DNA from: Eucommia ulmoides
Lineage: Eukaryota > Streptophyta > Magnoliopsida > Garryales > Eucommiaceae
Reading direction: 5' to 3'
DNA: 64,000 nucleotides
NCBI GenBank assembly: GCA_016647705.1
Contig: CM028328.1
Coordinates: forward strand, 37,176,501-37,240,500
The notes below the pieces were generated by a model. That model worked only from the letters and a program-made list of their open reading frames with translations. It did no database searches and was not told the origin of the DNA. Both the position numbers and the translations under genes were made by a program. Positions 55,792 through 64,000 of the stretch are shown piece by piece (position 1 is the stretch's first letter; the number at the start of each line of letters is the position of its first letter).

Positions 55792-57078
55792 TTATTGCTT
55801 TGTCCCATAACATTGCCATAGGTGCTCCACAAGATCATTCTGGAGCTGGGAATGACTTGTTGCAGATCGAATTTCTTGTGTGGCTCGAACAAAAGTTGAA
55901 AAATATAGAGCATGAGCATGAGACACTTTGATAGGTGGATTTGTGTCACTTCCGTCAAAGTTGATGTTACCAATTGCTCCTTCATCCTCAATGATCATAT
56001 TATGCATAATTACGCATGCTTTCATAATATCTGCGAGTGTTTTCTCATCCCAAAAACGTGCAAGGCCACACACAATTGCAAAACGAGATTGGAACACTCC
56101 GAAAGCACGTTCTATATCTTTCCTTGCTGACTTTTGTGCCACAACAAAATATTTTTTCTTCAAGCTTTGTGGGTAAGAAATTGTTTTTACAAATATTGAC
56201 CAATTTGGATAAATACCATCAGCTAGATAATATCCCATTGTATAATCATGCCCATTAATATTATAATTAACAACGGGGGCACACCCCTGGATTAGTTCAT
56301 AAAAAATAGGAGATCGATTCAACACATTAATATTATTAAGTGATCCCAACAAGCCGAAAAATGTATGCTATATCCAGAGATCTTGTGAAGCAATAGCTTC
56401 CAAAATGATGGTTGGTTCATGACAATGACCAGTATACATACATTGCCATGTGATAGGACAATTTTTCCACTTCCAGTGCATACAATCAATGCTTCCCAAC
56501 ATTCCTGGAAAGCCACAATTTTCACTAAGGGATAGCAATCGGGAGATATCATTGCCATTTGGTACTCTTAAGTACTCATCACCAAATATTGCACCAATTG
56601 CTTTAACGAACCGCTTTAAGCTGTGTACGACAGTGCTTTCTCTAATCCTGACATATTCATCTACAGAATCTGCTGCATTTCCATAAGCAAGCATCCTAAA
56701 CGCAACTGTTATCTTCTGAAGAGAAGATAAACCTAAAACTCCAGCAACATTTCTTCTCTGGACAAAATATGGATCATATCGTTCAACTTCATCGACAATT
56801 CGACAAAAGAGAGAACGACTCATACAAAACCTCATTCTAAATAAAATTTCATTATATACAGGAGATTAAGAGAAATAGTCATGAAAAAGTCTTTCATGAC
56901 TAGAAATTCGATCACGAAAGATAGAATTATGACCTGGGACAAAACCAAGTCACGGTGCATTTTGACGTACGTGTTGATCCGCTATAACCACCCTTTCTAA
57001 TAGCTCGAATTCTTCATCAGAATCATCATCACTATTGAGGAAATATAATATGTTGATGAATGTGGGATAGTTAAACAT
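55792..57078 (-). pseudogene. PIF/Harbinger transposase with three in-frame stops
   Basis: The minus-strand frame from the ATG at 57,078 spans 429 codons to 55,792, a normal length for this DDE_4-type nuclease. Three stops interrupt one constant frame: TGA at 56,952-56,950 (a CGA to TGA change would explain it), TAA at 56,868-56,866, and TAG at 56,370-56,368 (TGG to TAG; the family has DLWIW here). There is no frameshift. Motifs present: 'MSRSLFCRIVDEVERYDPYF', 'GSIDCMHWKWKNCP' (first Asp), 'MGYYLADGIYPNWS' (second Asp) and 'RKDIERAFGVFQSRFAI' (Glu). The DDE triad is thus kept. The enzyme would cut and insert PIF ends; this copy can act only as a source of ends. Confidence 0.9.
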
Positions 57079-57221
57079 GAAATGATATTTGCAAGGAATG
57101 TGTGAAAATGAGAGAGAAAATGAGTGTATGGATTTGTATTGGTAAGAATATGTGAAAATGAGAGAGAAAAATGAGTGTATTTATAGATAGTTTGGGAGGC
57201 AAACTAAAATTTCAAGATTGA

Positions 57222-57620
57222 AATTTGGCGGTTAAGTTGAAATCTAAAATTTCAATTTTAGAGCTTTATTTTGAAACCAAAGTTTAAGATTTGGAGGTAA
57301 AGTTGAATCTAAAATTTTAATTTTGGCGCTTTACTTTGAACCAAAATTTTAGATTTTGCGGTAAAATTAAAATAAAAAATTATAAATTTTGCGGTTTAGT
57401 TTAAAATAAAAAATTATACCCTTTGGTGTTAAAAAAAATTTAGATTTGGCGGCAAAATTTAAATCGAAAATTTTAATTTTTGTATTTTAGTTAATTATAC
57501 TTTTTGGCGGATTAATTAAAATTTAAAATTTTAATTAATTTTAATTTTTACGCTTTAATTTGAAATTAAAAACTAATGTTTAGCAGTTAAATTGAAATTT
57601 CAAAATTCAATTAAATTAAT
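57222..57620. repeat. AT-rich minisatellite near the right PIF end
   Basis: Units of about 62-66 bp, each with 'tttggcggttaaattgaa' followed by 'tctaaaattttaattttgg', recur about six times with growing divergence. They lie upstream (minus-strand sense) of the transposase start, so they would be subterminal repeats or its promoter region. Confidence 0.75.
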
Positions 57621-57698
57621 ATGTTAATTTTAGTTTTTAATTAAAAAATTACACATCTCTTGAAGTACTTTTTTTTTTTGTATGTCATTTGTACTTTC

Positions 57699-57726
57699 GG
57701 TGTGCTATTTGAATAAATAGCACACC
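57699..57726. repeat. Perfect 12-bp inverted repeat with 4-bp loop
   Basis: GGTGTGCTATTT, then GAAT, then AAATAGCACACC. It is the only perfect hairpin of this size noted near the gene. It lies 30 bp inside the right end of the PIF element and about 225 bp upstream of the CLD1-like ATG. Subterminal hairpins of this kind may bind transposase. A transcription terminator is unlikely in this setting. Confidence 0.85.
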
Positions 57727-57757
57727 AAATTTTAGCACATATTTTCTAAGATGCTCC

Positions 57758-57951
57758 AAGGCTATTAAATTATAGATTACCCCTCAAAATTAACCAAAAC
57801 CGTCCTTTAGAACCATGGGAGATGAGTAACCGTACGTCCAACACGTGGATTGAAGAAACTCATATGCTTTTCACACCCACCATACCAAAATATCAATTTA
57901 TATCTCGCAGGCTCAGCATTCTTCATCCGTTGTAGTTCGGGTCATAAAACG
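57758..57951 (+). promoter_or_regulatory. Upstream region of the CLD1-like gene, with G-box and uORF
   Basis: Only about 190 bp separate the PIF end from the ATG. A perfect G-box, CACGTG, lies at 57,842-57,847 in the context ACACGTGG, the core of light- and ABA-response elements. An upstream ATG at 57,864 opens a 23-codon uORF ending TAG at 57,935, which would matter if the transcript starts before it. TATA-like TTTATATC lies near 57,897, but that would give a very short leader. Transcript data are needed to choose. Confidence 0.45.
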
Positions 57952-60900
57952 ATGGGAGCTGCAGGAAATGCTCCGTTGAGTATCTTCTTGCGGCCACCGG
58001 CACGTACCTCGCCCCTACTTGGTTTCCTTAGATCGCCTATCAGCTTATACGGAGGAAATATTCGCCACAGCCTCATTTTTTCTACACTCCATCACTGTTA
58101 TCGACGCAAAGCAATGTCTATCAATTTCAAGAAATATTGTATTACGAATGATGCCTCTATATTATCATCGTCTACCGCTGCATTATCAAGGACAATTGAT
58201 GCCGAAACGGACGGAGACGTGTTGGACGTGTCTAAGATAATGGACATGTGCTGTAAATGGCGCTGGAGAGGCCATTCTATCAATTACCTTATATACGAAG
58301 GTGGCGTAGAAATAGGCAGCAACAACCGGAATAACAGCACTAATACCTCGTCAAAGTCAAATCCAAATTCCTATCCTCTACTTCTTGTTCACGGTTTTGG
58401 TGCCTCCATAGCTCACTGGCGAAGGTAAATAATTATACGTATTACTATGCAATTAGACAGGTATGCATGCACATGTGGACTTTTCAACTAGTATGCATTC
58501 TATATAATTTCATACACATTGATGATAGTGGATTTGGTTATGGGCCACAAAGCGAAAAAGCCCAAGAAACATGTGAAAAGGGCCTGGAATGCACACGGGT
58601 CACATGGGCCTAGGTCCACCATCGCCAGTGGGCTTAAACTCCCAGGGAAAGAGCGATATGTTCGGAAAGCCCGTAAGCGCTAGGAGCCCGGGACCTGTGA
58701 GCAGGATCGAGTGAGAAGTTCCTTAGCGAATGGTGAGTCACAAAAAAATCACCAGAGAATATTCATATGGCGTGGAGGACGCGCAAATAACATAATCATC
58801 ATTACCCCAATAACGGATTAATGATTGCTCACTCTCTCTTTCCATTCCCGCTGAAGAACTGTATATTTACCCAAGTGAGCGTGAGCCCTTGTATACACTA
58901 TTTGTTATTGACAATTAGTATTCCACATTTCCCCAAAGGATACTTACTTGTTGAAAGTTCTTCACGGGATCCACCTCCCGGTGTTAAGAATTTGTTTAGG
59001 CAACCTAAGAAGCGAGGAGTAGAGGATCGCAGGGATAAAACTATAAATTTACTGTGTTACCATTTTGGGCAACATCAAACATAATAAAACATGATGAGGG
59101 ATAATTCTGCATTGGACATGTGTGCGTCGCTACAAATCTGTCACCTGGCAGATGGGAAGGAGACTGACCTTTTTCTCTCGGATCACCCACCACTCCATGT
59201 GTCCAGGCACTAACCCTTTGTTCTGATTGCGGAAGACCTGGGTGCCACCTCCTTACCGGTGTTGTGCTTCCATTTACCGATCACCAGCTTCGGTTGCCCG
59301 GGCATACCTACGGGGACCCCTATCGAGCTGTCTCCTCGTTGGATTGAGGGTGTCCTTCTTTCCTCCTTGGGGGCCCATGGGCAATCCAGGTGTGTCAAGG
59401 AATTGGGACCATTCGACTAAGCAGGCCATGAGCCCTCCTATTTGCCACGCGCCAGTTATGCCTTTAATCAGTATCTTTGCCTCCTAATTATCTAGGGCTA
59501 ATCTGACTTCAATGCCTATATATACCGGGGCATTTATTGTTTCAGGTAATGAGTTTTGTTCATGAACTCTTGAACTCTTAAACCTTGTTCTCCAGAGCAC
59601 TTACTTTCACGCCGGAAGGATTTAAGCACAACCCCATGGATCTTTGTGCAGGTCCCAGCTCGGACTCCAGGCCATTTGCCAAGGACAGTTCACTGATAAA
59701 CTCTAGATAGGGGGTCCTGGTTCCACCTAACAGATGTGTAGGTAGCGGCTTGTAAAGAGACACCCCACTCACAACCTCCATGTCTTCAAGAATTTAGGGA
59801 GGTACTTATTTCCATGGCTTGAACCATTGAAGGGGGGTGGAGGAATTCATCCCGCTGAGCTCATGAGTACCACACTAAGAGGAAGGCAAATGATGATGTG
59901 TAAGAGGTCAGCATGGTGGATGTTGCCTCGTGTGTCATCTTCTTCAATGAGGTTAACCGTATGGGCCTCTATGTGCCACACAATGAACTCGTTGGTCATC
60001 ACCACCCTGGTAAACTATTATAAGATCGGGGGATACTGGTCAATGCGGGGAGCTCGACTGATGTCATGTTCAAGGAGGCCTCCGACAAGATGAGGATGGA
60101 TCCCTTGCATCTCCAACCCATTAGGTCCCCCTCGTCGGGTTTGGGGAGAGACGGATGGGTGTTTCTGCCCCTAACCTTGGGGTCAGAGCCCTGCACAACA
60201 ATGGTCTGGGCCAAATTTTTGGTCGTTGATCGGCCATCGCTGTATAATGCCATCATGGACCATCGTCGTACACTGAAGGCGATCAGCTCGTTATACTATC
60301 AGGTTATGAAGTTCCCCAATTTGCATTGCCTGTGGGGTTGGCCTTGTGAGAAAAAGCCAAGAAGTGGCATTTTCTTGTGCCTGTAGTGAAATAGAGATGA
60401 AGAAATAAAAATCGACGAAGATAGAGCAACTCTTCCAGGGCCCTGAGCTCGGCCTCGTCCCAATCGAAGACCTTTGGGTGATGAGCCAGGCCCACAGCCC
60501 AAAAAGGACCTGGTGGTGGTGTCCATCGGCTAAACCATCACGGAGCTCACTATCTGGATAGGGGTATAAGCTTTTGAGTTTTCTTGACGCCTATGCGAGG
60601 TACAACCAGATGCCGATGTACCACCAAAACAAGAACGAGACTCATTTTCTTCCCCCCTTCCCGCGTTGAACTCCATCTTGACCTGTCGGTAGGAGAAGTC
60701 TGGGAACTGTCTTAGAGAGACCGCATGGTAACATTGAAGCAGACTTCAGTGAATGCGGTGTTGTTTTTGGTTTATAGAGACCGGTGGTCGGGTCCTGCTT
60801 CCAATTATCCACAACAGATTGCCTAGCCTTCTTGGCTGTGGCCTTCTTCGCTTCCTCTACACTCGTCTGGGCGTTGTCTAGGGTAGGTCGGGTATGGTAG

Positions 60901-62516
60901 AGCTTGGAATTGGCCTCTATCTTCAACAACCGGGCTTGCTCCCGTTGTCTATCACCATGGCTAGGTTCTGTTGGAGGTTCTCGATCTGTCGCCCCATGTC
61001 CATGATGGAGTCATGTTGCTGGTCAAGCCTCTACTTCAACCAGTCCTACTTACTCCGCTTAGTCTGGATTTATTGCTGCTCGCCCACTTGGCAATGGCCA
61101 TGAACCAGTAGAACGCTTGCTTGGTACAAAGGAACAAAGTGAGAAACCGAATTAAGAACTAGAAATGAAAAGAATCTACCGGGCACAAAGTTGATCAAAC
61201 TTACCCCGAAGATGCCCCTTGAAGGTGTCTGAGCAGAGGACTGGAGGCTTGGTCTCTGTGAGCTTCTGGTATTCCGTAGTCCTCAGTAGGAAGGTAACAT
61301 TAATCTCTTAACTATTAAAAAACAAAAACTACATTTATTTTATAACGAGGGATTATGCCAAACACATTCTTGCATCAATTCCCATTACTTAAATTCTTGC
61401 ATTTGAATCACAAAGAGAGACGTGAATAATGAGAAGTCTTTCTCAATGTTATTCTATATATGGGTTCTACTCCTTTGCGGCATTCTAATACATTTACTTA
61501 TCAATACAAATGATAAATAGTTCTAAAGTTTCTCTTATGCATTGTTGGCCATCGTTTAATATGTACATAGATGTTCACATTTTTTGTATAAAAGTTAGTT
61601 TCGGCGTATCTTCTACTTATGATATACTTTTTATCTTAGGGTTCTATCTTTGAAATAAAGCAGTGTACTTGGTAAGTGCTTATGTTTTAAGTTGTAAATA
61701 GAGGGTGTTAAGCCAGCATTTCAGCATAGTTTCAATTTTCAATCAGTCTTCAATTTCGAAACGTTTCAGGAATATCCGAACCCTGTCTCAGACTTACACT
61801 GTCTATGCCGTTGATCTTATTGGTTTTGGTGCCTCTGATAAGCCAGTAGGTTTCACGTATACCACGGAAGTATGGGCTCAGGTATGTCTGACTATGCTTG
61901 AATTTATTTCTTTTCTTTGCATGTACCTTTGTCTTTCCTACTTACCCTCTGCTTAAGGTGGGCAGCTGATACTGGACTTTTTGGGTGAAATAGTCCAAAA
62001 GCCAACTGTTCTCATAGGAAATTCTGTCGGAAGTCTTGCTTGTGTGATTGCTGCTCTAGGTGCGTTTAATTTCTCGTGAAACTGAATTACGAACTGCTAT
62101 ACTATTTGAATGGTTTGATTGGATATTCTTACTACCATTTGATGATGGTCTTGTTGTTCTTTTTATTCTTTCCTTTTCCCTAAACAGAGTCTAATCAGTC
62201 CTTGGTTCGAGGGCTCGTTCTTCTAAATTGTTCTGGTGGCATGAACAACAAGGCAATTGTTGATGATTGGAGAATCAAACTGTTGTTGCCCTTTTTTTGG
62301 TTTTTGGACTTCTTATTGAGCCGTAAAGGGATTGCTTCATTTATTTTTGATCGTGTTAGACAAAGGTACTTTTCATATGATTTTCGTTGCAATGTGGAAA
62401 TATAATTAAGCTGAATATTGAAGTTTTTATTTTATGGTTGATGCAGAGATAACCTGAGAAACATCTTAGTTTCTGTTTATGGAAACAAGGAATCTGTTGA
62501 TGAACATCTGGTAGAG
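57952..62516 (+). CDS. CLD1: Chlorophyll dephytylase 1-like alpha/beta hydrolase, 5' part (exons 1-5)
   Basis: CLD1 removes phytol from chlorophyll in chloroplasts during chlorophyll turnover. Exons by GT-AG sites and frame: 57,952-58,424, 61,770-61,881, 61,966-62,059, 62,188-62,365 and 62,447-62,516, giving 309 codons; the rest lies beyond 64,000. Residues 1 to about 80 are rich in Ser, Arg and Leu with few acids, as in a plastid transit peptide. 'WRWRGHSINYLIYEGG' starts the hydrolase domain. HGFGAS (147-152) is the oxyanion-loop region. 'VYAVDLIGFGASDKPVGF' follows. GNSVGS carries the nucleophile Ser215, then 'RGLVLLNCSGGMNNKAIVDD' and 'SVYGNKESVDEHLVE'. The Asp and His of the triad should lie in later exons. 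The start at 57,952 is the first in-frame ATG. Pheophytinase and other plastid hydrolases are alternatives, but the GASxxHWRR and GGMNNKA words point to CLD1. Confidence 0.82.
59950..60330 (+). pseudogene. Gypsy aspartic protease remnant
   Basis: The plus strand reads 'GILVNAGSSTDVMFKEASDK' (60,027-60,086), then 'MRMDPLHLQPIRSPSSG', then 'FLPLTLGSEPCTTMVWAKFL' and 'VVDRPSLYNAIMDHRRTLKA'. This is the protease of plant gypsy elements related to the Tat/Athila side. The catalytic Asp of V-D-x-G-S-S is Asn (codon AAT at 60,042-60,044). The stretch upstream to 59,950 is frame-broken ('NELVVITTLVNYY'). The protein would cleave Gag-Pol; this copy is dead. Confidence 0.82.
60573..60650 (+). pseudogene. 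Gypsy reverse transcriptase scrap
   Basis: 'LSFLDAYARYNQMPMYHQNK' matches the conserved D-A-x-x-G-Y-N-Q-I segment before the gypsy RT active site, including its first catalytic Asp. It begins about 190 bp after a degraded 'EDLWVMSQAHSPK' spacer and ends abruptly at about 60,650, where the sequence changes character. Confidence 0.7.
60651..61290. other. GC-rich sequence of unknown origin in intron 1
   Basis: The minus-strand frame 60,929-60,642 is rich in Ala, Lys and Glu ('NAQTSVEEAKKATAKKARQS') and might be a coiled-coil part of a transposon-encoded protein in the opposite orientation. No domain is certain. The switch from plus-strand RT to minus-strand coding suggests a second TE fragment. 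Confidence 0.35.
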
Positions 62517-62585
62517 GTATGGATAGCCTCTTGCATGCATTTCTATTTCATATGAATTTGGAACATCAGGTAGAGGTATGGATAG
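62502..62585 (+). repeat. 59-bp duplication of the exon 5 splice donor
   Basis: GAACATCTGGTAGAGGTATG ending exon 5 recurs 59 bp downstream as GAACATCAGGTAGAGGTATG, and the following 'gatag(c/t)ctctt-gcatg' is also repeated. Both copies carry a GAG|GTATGG donor (62,517 and 62,576). Use of the second would add 59 nt and shift the frame; an in-frame TGA is also met within the added sequence. Confidence 0.85.
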
Positions 62586-63369
62586 TCTCTTTGCATGAAA
62601 ACCTACTGGTTAACCATATATCCATTTCATGGTTTTAAGATTTGTAGTAGCTCGTTTTAATGTCTACTAAATGTAAAATGGATGGCCCTGGGCTTTTTGC
62701 TACTGATTCTTTACCTGGGAGGTTTAGTAACTATTCAAAATAAAATCGTGATATCAGAAATTAAAAAATAAAATATGGGTATTTCATTTTAGAAAAGGAG
62801 CTCTTAAAAGTTTTTAACTACATTGATCAGGATTTCCATATTTAGGCCTCCGTTTAATTTGGTAACATTGGAGTACTCACTTTCTTTGGAAAGTGAGTTT
62901 TATACCACCAACCACAACAGTGCATAACCCAGAAAAAATACAACTTCACACGGCCATACAAAAGCATGGCATATCAAACTTCTGAAGTTATCGACCAGAA
63001 AAATAACTTTTGAAGTTAATTATCTCAAAAAAAAAAAATAAAAAATAAAAAAAATAAAAAAATAAAAAAATGAAAAGATAACAATACATATATGTGCTCG
63101 TGTATATATATATAAATATATAGTAGTATAGTATCGTCTTGCCAAGATCTATCTATAAACACCTATCGCCATGATTTTTTTTTTTTTTTAAATAATGATA
63201 TCCCACTAGATTCGTAATGACCTCCATAAAAAATGGCATTGATCGATTCACTAACATTCCACTAACTTTTACATTCTGCTCAATGAATTGTTAGTGCACA
63301 TATTATAATGTTATTAGTTGAACTCCTCAAACCCTACCATTGCCGCCGCTAGCCTTCAGACCCCTAGCC

Positions 63370-63620
63370 ACCTCCGCTAGCACATCCAGCCCTCATATCT
63401 GCTAGGCCTCCTCTGTCCAGTGGCAACAGTTTGTGACCCACTGTCTGCCTTGTGGCAGAAGTTCACAACTCTCCATCTGGCCCGCTGCAGCAGCTTGTGA
63501 CCCTCCGTTTGGCCCTCTGCAGCAGCTTGCGACCCTCCCCTGTTTAGTGACTGCAGTTTGCGGCCACCTGCTGCAACAGTTTGCGGCCATTCCTCTCTCA
63601 CGCAGCAGCAGTTGCTCCCC
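63370..63620. repeat. GC-rich minisatellite in intron 5
   Basis: Degenerate units of about 40-50 bp with 'ccctctgcagcagcttgcga' as the best-kept part recur about six times ('gcagaagttcacaactc', 'gcagcagcttgtgaccc', 'gcagtttgcggccacc', 'caacagtttgcggcc'). The open frames on both strands here are products of the repeat. Confidence 0.75.
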
Positions 63621-64000
63621 CCCCTCTTTTCATCCAGTAGCCTTGCCTTGGCTGTGAATTAGCGCCATCGTCTAGCTGTTGGTGCCTTCTTCGTTGTCCT
63701 TGATGTATTAGAAAACAATAGTTATTCTATCTTTGTGGTCCTGGTAATCGAGTGTCCGATTGCCTTCACCGTGTCTTTGCCGTTCTTCTAGTACCACTTG
63801 GTATCCTAAAGTCTCTGTCATTTGTTTTTCTGTAGTACCTTGTAATCCGTCTTCATGGCTACTAGAAAGGAAATAGATATTAGGTCTACTGTTTCTCGCC
63901 CAAAATCTCTCTCGTGAACCAAATGCACCGGACTAGCATGTCACGAGTGTTTTATTGAACGGTTAGAACTTCCATGCCTGATCTCGTTCTTTTCGCATCT
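63621..64000. other. No gene recognised at the right edge
   Basis: Moderately GC-rich sequence without a recognised exon or terminus. It may be intron 5 or a further transposon insertion. Confidence 0.4.

Larger units (their letters stand above)
54513..57757 (-). mobile_element. PIF/Harbinger DNA transposon
   Basis: The left end GAGCATCTCCAAC at 54,513 is preceded by TAA. The right end has the inverse AAGATGCTCC ending near 57,757. A GAGCATCTCCAA-type end with a TWA target is usual for this superfamily. The transposase remnant is at 57,078-55,792 on the minus strand. The right target copy and outermost bases are not clear (TAA occurs 7-9 bp further out), so that boundary is approximate. It is about 3.2 kb, in the size range of full plant PIF elements. 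Confidence 0.75.
58500..61300 (+). mobile_element. Gypsy-type retrotransposon remnant in intron 1
   Basis: The base composition rises sharply in GC from about 58,540 to 61,290 compared with the intron ends. A gypsy protease and a scrap of RT are readable in plus orientation (entries below). The remainder has no clear frame. The segment 58,540-59,090 may be an LTR and leader, but no TG...CA pair or target duplication could be set, so both boundaries are approximate. Confidence 0.65.
58425..61769 (+). other. Intron 1 of the CLD1-like gene
   Basis: Donor AAG|GTAAAT and acceptor TTTCAG|GA, phase 2; joining gives AGG AAT ATC (R-N-I) and an uninterrupted domain. At 3,345 bp it is far longer than introns 2-4 (84, 128 and 81 bp), because a gypsy remnant occupies most of it. 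Confidence 0.85.
62517..64000 (+). other. Intron 5 of the CLD1-like gene, to window end
   Basis: Donor GAG|GTATGG follows exon 5 in phase 0. No continuation of the hydrolase domain (Gly-Pro-rich segment, catalytic Asp, HCPQ-type His motif) is found before 64,000, so the intron exceeds 1.48 kb. It contains A-rich runs at 63,027-63,075 and a GC-rich repeat at 63,370-63,620. Confidence 0.7.

Noticed and set aside
57850..57951. Extension of the CLD1-like protein upstream of 57,952
   Set aside because: The frame is open back to 57,850 but has no ATG; 57,952 is the first in-frame ATG and gives a plausible transit peptide.
63377..63657. Overlapping 62-74 codon frames on both strands
   Set aside because: They follow the GC-rich minisatellite in intron 5 and have no recognised domain.

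Overview
This is a plant nuclear window, very probably from a eudicot with a large, repeat-rich genome. It is AT-rich and most of it is LTR retrotransposon. It carries plant-type Ty1/copia and Ty3/gypsy remnants, a PIF/Harbinger DNA transposon and one intron-containing nuclear gene for a chloroplast protein. I see no bacterial genes, CRISPR array, rRNA gene or intact tRNA gene. The species cannot be named from the sequence alone.

Layout. (1) Bases 1-32,467 are one nested stack. A minus-strand copia element (A) lies in pieces at about 653-4,631, 26,583-26,873 and 29,945-31,070. Its integrase is split by a solo LTR (B, 4,632-26,582, target duplication AAGGT). B is itself split by a second solo LTR (C, 6,474-8,644, AGAAT) and by a SIRE-like copia element with both LTRs (D, 8,791-26,319, AATTT/AATTC). 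D holds a solo LTR in its reverse transcriptase (E, 11,982-13,538, GAGCT) and, in gag, a short non-autonomous element (F, 15,329-23,641, AATAT/AAGAT). F holds a gypsy-type solo LTR (G, 18,165-21,005, GGGAG). A also holds a solo LTR just upstream of its integrase (N, 26,874-29,944, CATGC). The order of insertion is therefore A, B, D, F, G. (2) 32,468-41,748 is a mosaic of broken minus-strand copia parts. A SIRE-like element (H) has gag, integrase and a complete 5' LTR. Its reverse transcriptase runs into a fragment of a different copia lineage (J), an LTR fragment (O) and a SIRE-like RNase H end. (3) 41,749-44,314 is non-LTR sequence with tRNA-promoter-like boxes and a fold-back MITE-like element. 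(4) 44,315-53,466 is another SIRE-like element (K) with matching target duplications; its 5' LTR/PBS junction was replaced by an oppositely oriented LTR fragment (L). (5) 54,513-57,757 is a PIF/Harbinger element whose transposase has three in-frame stops. (6) 57,952 to beyond the window end is the only host gene recognised: the 5' part of a CHLOROPHYLL DEPHYTYLASE 1 (CLD1)-like alpha/beta hydrolase. Five exons are visible, a gypsy remnant lies in intron 1, and the remaining exons lie past 64,000.

How it fits together. None of the transposon coding regions is intact; all carry stops, deletions or lost catalytic residues. At least ten LTR copies share one architecture: a target-like TGTTGATCC start, a block of GTCGAC-type inverted motifs, a TATA-like box, a degenerate GAGCCTGTGAAAAGAAT repeat field, a conserved GC-rich block, and a CCAATTCACCC...GGGCCAACA end. 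The host gene encodes an enzyme that removes phytol from chlorophyll in the plastid. Its start lies about 190 bp from the end of the PIF element, so transposon sequence may border or form part of its promoter. No previously undescribed biological system is evident. The best leads are the nested stack, the shared LTR repeat architecture, the short non-autonomous element F, and the duplicated splice donor in the CLD1-like gene.
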